NCBI GenBank assembly: GCA_023431245.1
Contig: JAEYXO010000235.1
Span: 1 to 9,493 of the forward strand
From: Pseudomonadota bacterium
Lineage (GTDB): Bacteria > Pseudomonadota > Gammaproteobacteria > Burkholderiales > SG8-41
Length of the DNA: 9,493 nt
Reading direction: 5' to 3'
Positions 6,352 to 9,493 of this stretch are shown here, piece by piece (within the stretch, counting starts at the first letter, position 1; each line of letters opens with the position of its first letter). The notes beneath the pieces were generated by a model that was not told where the DNA came from, ran no database searches, and saw only the letters and a program-made list of their open reading frames with translations. The position numbers were made by a program, and so were the translations under genes.

Positions 6352-8720
6352 CACGCGGTCGCCTTCTGCGCCTGGACCACGCGCTCGAGGATAAGTGCCG
6401 CCGCCGCATCGCCCAGTTGTGCGGTCTCCGCGCGCCCCAGCGCGATGCGCACGCAATCGGCCGGCAGCCCCTCATCGAGCCCATACGGCAGCAAGGCTTC
6501 GCCGCCGTCCTGGGCAATGCGGACCAGGTCGCCATCGCGCAGGCCGAGGCGATACGCCAGCGCGCGGTTCATCAGCGCCACGGGCGGCAGCGCATCGCGG
6601 GTCTTCTGCAGGCTGGGCGCACGCCGCACCAGCGCATCGGCGGCATAGATCGGCACTTCGGCAATCCGTGCGGGGCCGGCGGCGGCATTCGGCAGCGCCG
6701 CGAAAGTCATGTTCAAGTTATTGTTTTTATTGAATATTTCTGATTTTCCGTGGAGCGCCTCGCGCTGCGCATCGTCGGCGCCGTCGTGTTCGAAACCCTC
6801 CAGCCCGAGCAGATTGCCCAATACGCGCAGCACCTTCCACGCCGGACGCGTCTCGCCCAGCGGCTTGACCACCCCGTTGAAGGTCTGCACCCGGCCTTCG
6901 GTGCTGACAAAAGTGCCGGCAGTTTCGGTGAAGGGCGCGATCGGCAGCATCACGTTCGCGTAATCGGCGGCACCGTGCAGGAATGGACTCATCGCCACCA
7001 CCAGCTCGGCCTGCTTCATCGCGGCAATCGCGGCCCGCGGGTTGGCGCAGTCGAGCTCCGGTTCGGCGCCCAGCAGCAGATAGGCCTTCAGCGGCGATTC
7101 GATCATCTGCCGAGCATTCCTGCCCGCGACCTTGCCGGTCGGCACGCAGCCGGCGACGTAGCCGCCGACGCTGTTCGCGGCCGCGCCGAGGAAACCGAAG
7201 GGACAGCCGAGAACCTGGGCCAGCGCCTGCGCCAGTGCATGCAGCGTCGCCGCGGCAGCATGCTGCTCGGCGAAATTGCCGAGGAACACGCCGGCCTTTT
7301 CGCCCGAGACAAGGCTTTCCGCCATGCGTTTGGCGGCATCAGTGACGGTCACCCCGGACAGGGCGCCGCGCACCGCCTCGGGCAACGCGGCGTTTTTGAG
7401 TTCTGCAGCAGCCTTCACCACCTGCGCCAGCACCTGCGGCAGCAGCGCCGGCGCCACAATCGCCTTGTTGGCGACGCGCATCAGCAGTTCGTCATCCGCG
7501 GCATGGATCAGGTTGAGCTGGGTCTGCTTTTTGGTCGACTGGCGCAGCCGGTGCGCCAGCAGCGGATGATCCTTGCGCAGCGTCGAACCGACCACCAGCA
7601 CGCGGTCGAGCTGTGCGAAATCGGCAATGCTCATGCCGAGCCAGGGCACGCCGGCGCGCCTGCCGTCGGCGGAAAAATCACTCTGGCGCAGGCGGAAATC
7701 GACGTTGCCGGAACCGTAACCGCGCAAGAGCTTCTGCAGCAGGTGCAGTTCTTCCAGCGTCTGGTGCGGCGTCGCCAGCGCGCCGATGGCTTCGGCGCCG
7801 TGTGCGGCCTTGATGCGCTTGAGTTCGGCGGCGACGAATTCCAGCGCCGCCGGCCATTCAACCTCCTGCCAGCGGCCGTCGCGTTTCAGCATCGGTTTCG
7901 CCAAGCGCTGCTCGGAATTGAGCGCCTCGTAGGAGAATCGGTCCTTGTCCGACAGCCAGCATTCGTTGACGGCTTCGTTCTCGCGCGGCAGTGCGCGCAT
8001 CACCCGGTTCTGCTTGACCTGCAGCGTCAGGTTGGAGCCGAGGCCGCAGTGCGGGCTCACCGAAGGCTTGCGCGTCAGCTCCCAGGTGCGGGCGCTGTAG
8101 CGGAAAGGCTTCGAGGTCAGCGCGCCGACCGGACAGAGGTCGATCACGTTGCCCGACAGCTCGGAATCGACGGTCTTGCCGACAAAGGTGATGATTTCCG
8201 AGTGCTCGCCGCGGCCGATCATGCCCAGCTCCATGATGCCGGCGATTTCCTGGCCGAAACGGACGCAGCGCGTGCAGTGGATGCAGCGCGTCATGTCGGT
8301 CGAGATCAGCGGACCGAGGTTCTTGTTGGCAACGACGCGCTTGTCTTCCTGGTAGCGAGACTCGCTGCCGCCGTAGCCGACCGCAAGGTCCTGCAGCTGG
8401 CATTCACCGCCCTGGTCGCAGATCGGGCAGTCCAGCGGATGGTTGATCAGGAGGAACTCCATGACCCCCTTCTGCGCGGTGACGGCGGCATCTGAATGCG
8501 TCCACACCTTCATGCCGTTGGTGACCGGCGTCGCGCAGGCCGGCAGCGGCTTGGGCGCCTTCTCGACCTGCACCAGGCACATCCTGCAGTTGGCGGCGAT
8601 CGACAGCTTCCTGTGATAGCAGAAGTGCGGCACGAAGGTGCCGGCCTTGTTGGCGGCATCCATGATCGTGCTGCCTTCGGGCACTTCCATCAGCTTGCCG
8701 TCGAGTTCGATTTCGAGCAT
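6351..8720 (-). CDS. nuoG: NADH-quinone oxidoreductase subunit G (75-kDa iron-sulfur subunit)
   Basis: NuoG is the largest peripheral-arm subunit and carries iron-sulfur clusters between NuoF and NuoI. The 789-residue protein begins with a ferredoxin-like [2Fe-2S] domain, with N1b ligands Cys34, Cys45, Cys48 and Cys62. The N5 motif HPLDCPICDQGGEC has ligands His94, Cys98, Cys101 and Cys107. The N4 cysteines are 146, 149, 152 and 196 (CIHCTRC and DLCPVGAL). From about residue 275 a molybdopterin-oxidoreductase-like domain continues to the end, as is usual for NuoG without a bound cofactor. The extra N7 cluster is probably absent: only Cys225 of its four ligand positions is kept. A variable linker near residues 658-669 is Asn-rich and AT-rich in DNA. 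The ATG at 8720 lies 9 nt after the nuoF stop, with TAGG eight bases upstream. It shares one base with nuoH. Confidence 0.98.
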   Translation of the reverse strand: MLEIELDGKLMEVPEGSTIMDAANKAGTFVPHFCYHRKLSIAANCRMCLVQVEKAPKPLPACATPVTNGMKVWTHSDAAVTAQKGVMEFLLINHPLDCPICDQGGECQLQDLAVGYGGSESRYQEDKRVVANKNLGPLISTDMTRCIHCTRCVRFGQEIAGIMELGMIGRGEHSEIITFVGKTVDSELSGNVIDLCPVGALTSKPFRYSARTWELTRKPSVSPHCGLGSNLTLQVKQNRVMRALPRENEAVNECWLSDKDRFSYEALNSEQRLAKPMLKRDGRWQEVEWPAALEFVAAELKRIKAAHGAEAIGALATPHQTLEELHLLQKLLRGYGSGNVDFRLRQSDFSADGRRAGVPWLGMSIADFAQLDRVLVVGSTLRKDHPLLAHRLRQSTKKQTQLNLIHAADDELLMRVANKAIVAPALLPQVLAQVVKAAAELKNAALPEAVRGALSGVTVTDAAKRMAESLVSGEKAGVFLGNFAEQHAAAATLHALAQALAQVLGCPFGFLGAAANSVGGYVAGCVPTGKVAGRNARQMIESPLKAYLLLGAEPELDCANPRAAIAAMKQAELVVAMSPFLHGAADYANVMLPIAPFTETAGTFVSTEGRVQTFNGVVKPLGETRPAWKVLRVLGNLLGLEGFEHDGADDAQREALHGKSEIFNKNNNLNMTFAALPNAAAGPARIAEVPIYAADALVRRAPSLQKTRDALPPVALMNRALAYRLGLRDGDLVRIAQDGGEALLPYGLDEGLPADCVRIALGRAETAQLGDAAAALILERVVQAQKATA

Positions 8721-8728
8721 GGCGTCGG

Positions 8729-8732
8729 CCTA
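8729..8732 (-). promoter_or_regulatory. Weak Shine-Dalgarno of nuoG, overlapping the nuoF stop codon
   Basis: TAGG on the minus strand lies 8 nt before the nuoG ATG, and its TAG is the nuoF stop codon. It is the only purine-rich match in the 9-nt gap, so nuoG translation probably depends partly on ribosomes finishing nuoF. Confidence 0.4.
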
Positions 8733-9493
8733 GATATAAGGTGCGACCAGGCACTTCTTGTGGTCGATGTGGTACTGGAATTCGTCGCGGTAGTGCTTAA
8801 GGAACGCCCGCACCGGCATCGCCGCCGCGTCGCCCAGCGCGCAGATCGTGCGGCCCTGGATGTTCTGCGCCACGTTGTCGAGCAGGTCGAGGTCCTCGGG
8901 CCTGCCCTTGCCGTGCTCGATGCGGTCGACCATGCGGTAGAGCCAGCCGGTGCCCTCGCGGCAGGGAGTGCACTGGCCGCAGGATTCCTCGTAGTAGAAG
9001 TACGACAGGCGCAGCAGCGACTTCACCATGCAGCGCGTCTCGTCCATCACGATCACGGCGCCGGATCCGAGCATCGAGCCGGCCTTGGCGATCGAGTCGT
9101 AATCCATGTCGGTGGCCATCATGATCTCGGCCGGCAGCACCGGCATCGAAGAGCCGCCGGGGATGACCGCCTTCAGCTTTTTGCCGTCGCGCATGCCGCC
9201 CGCCATCTCCAGCAGTTTCGGGAAGGGCGTGCCGAGCTTGACCTCGAAATTGCCGGGCCGCGCCACGTCGCCGGACATCGAGAAAATCTTGGTGCCGCCG
9301 TTGTTCGGCTTGCCCATGTTGAGGAAGGCCTCGCCGCCGTTGTTGATGATCCAGGGCACCGCGGCGAAGGTTTCGGTGTTGTTGATCGTGGTCGGCTTGC
9401 CGTAGAGGCCGAAACTCGCCGGGAACGGCGGCTTGAAGCGCGGCTGGCCCTTCTTGCCTTCCAGCGATTCGAGCAGCGCGGTTTCCTCGCCGC
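8730..9493 (-). CDS. nuoF: NADH-quinone oxidoreductase subunit F (C-terminal part; gene runs off the right edge)
   Basis: NuoF binds NADH and FMN and starts the electron chain of complex I. The window holds its last 253 residues, beginning GEETALLESLEGKKGQPRFK, a strongly conserved NuoF stretch near the flavin site. The frame is open to the right edge, so about 180-190 N-terminal residues, with the glycine-rich NADH/FMN-binding loop, are missing. The cluster N3 ligands are present. SCGQCTPCREGTGW gives three cysteines, at codons starting 8981, 8972 and 8963, and the fourth lies about 40 residues later in TICALGDAAAMP (codon starting 8843). The protein ends KKCLVAPYI with a TAG stop. A GTG at 9359 is an internal valine codon, not a start. 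nuoG follows after 9 nt. The coding frame contains no lesion. Confidence 0.97.
   Translation of the reverse strand, partial: GEETALLESLEGKKGQPRFKPPFPASFGLYGKPTTINNTETFAAVPWIINNGGEAFLNMGKPNNGGTKIFSMSGDVARPGNFEVKLGTPFPKLLEMAGGMRDGKKLKAVIPGGSSMPVLPAEIMMATDMDYDSIAKAGSMLGSGAVIVMDETRCMVKSLLRLSYFYYEESCGQCTPCREGTGWLYRMVDRIEHGKGRPEDLDLLDNVAQNIQGRTICALGDAAAMPVRAFLKHYRDEFQYHIDHKKCLVAPYI

Noticed and set aside
6750..8495. Long open frame (581 codons) on the plus strand opposite nuoG
   Set aside because: It is an antisense shadow of nuoG with no recognisable motifs and no ribosome-binding or operon context.
1..9493. An undescribed defence, mobile or biosynthetic system hidden in the window
   Set aside because: All but a few dozen bases are accounted for by nine collinear nuo genes with intact family motifs. 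I saw no inserted gene, mobile-element end, tRNA, CRISPR repeat or foreign gene on either strand.

Overview
The window is one uninterrupted stretch of a bacterial nuo operon, which encodes the proton-pumping NADH:quinone oxidoreductase (respiratory complex I). Every gene lies on the minus strand, so transcription runs from right to left. The order is nuoF (3' part only), nuoG, nuoH, nuoI, nuoJ, nuoK, nuoL, nuoM and nuoN (5' part only). This is the usual proteobacterial order F-G-H-I-J-K-L-M-N. The DNA is GC-rich by eye, with G/C-ending codons dominant. The wording of NuoK, NuoI and NuoG, the lost N7 cluster ligands in NuoG, and the compact order fit a betaproteobacterium best. That placement is inferred from family familiarity, not from a search.

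Layout from right to left, in transcription order. Positions 9493-8730 hold the C-terminal ~253 residues of NuoF, including the N3 iron-sulfur ligands. Positions 8720-6351 hold NuoG, with the N1b, N5 and N4 clusters and a degenerate molybdopterin-type domain. Positions 6351-5281 hold NuoH and 5279-4791 NuoI (clusters N6a and N6b). Positions 4784-4170 hold NuoJ and 4173-3865 NuoK. Positions 3857-1806 hold NuoL, 1786-293 NuoM and 271-1 the start of NuoN. The genes are tightly packed: two junctions overlap (1 and 4 nt) and the others are separated by 1 to 21 nt, which points to one polycistronic mRNA with translational coupling. No gene-free stretch exceeds about 21 bases. I see no internal terminator, RNA gene, mobile element or CRISPR array.

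Together the products form most of complex I. NuoF and NuoG, with NuoE from outside the window, take electrons from NADH and pass them along the iron-sulfur chain to NuoI. NuoH forms the quinone-site heel, and NuoJ, K, L, M and N form the membrane arm, with three antiporter-like pumping units. All key charged residues I checked are present, so the enzyme looks functional.

I found no undescribed system here. The points that merit a look are small: loss of N7 ligands in NuoG, a His/Asp-rich repeat loop in NuoL, two short AT-rich codon islands (in nuoM and nuoG), and an uncertain nuoL start.
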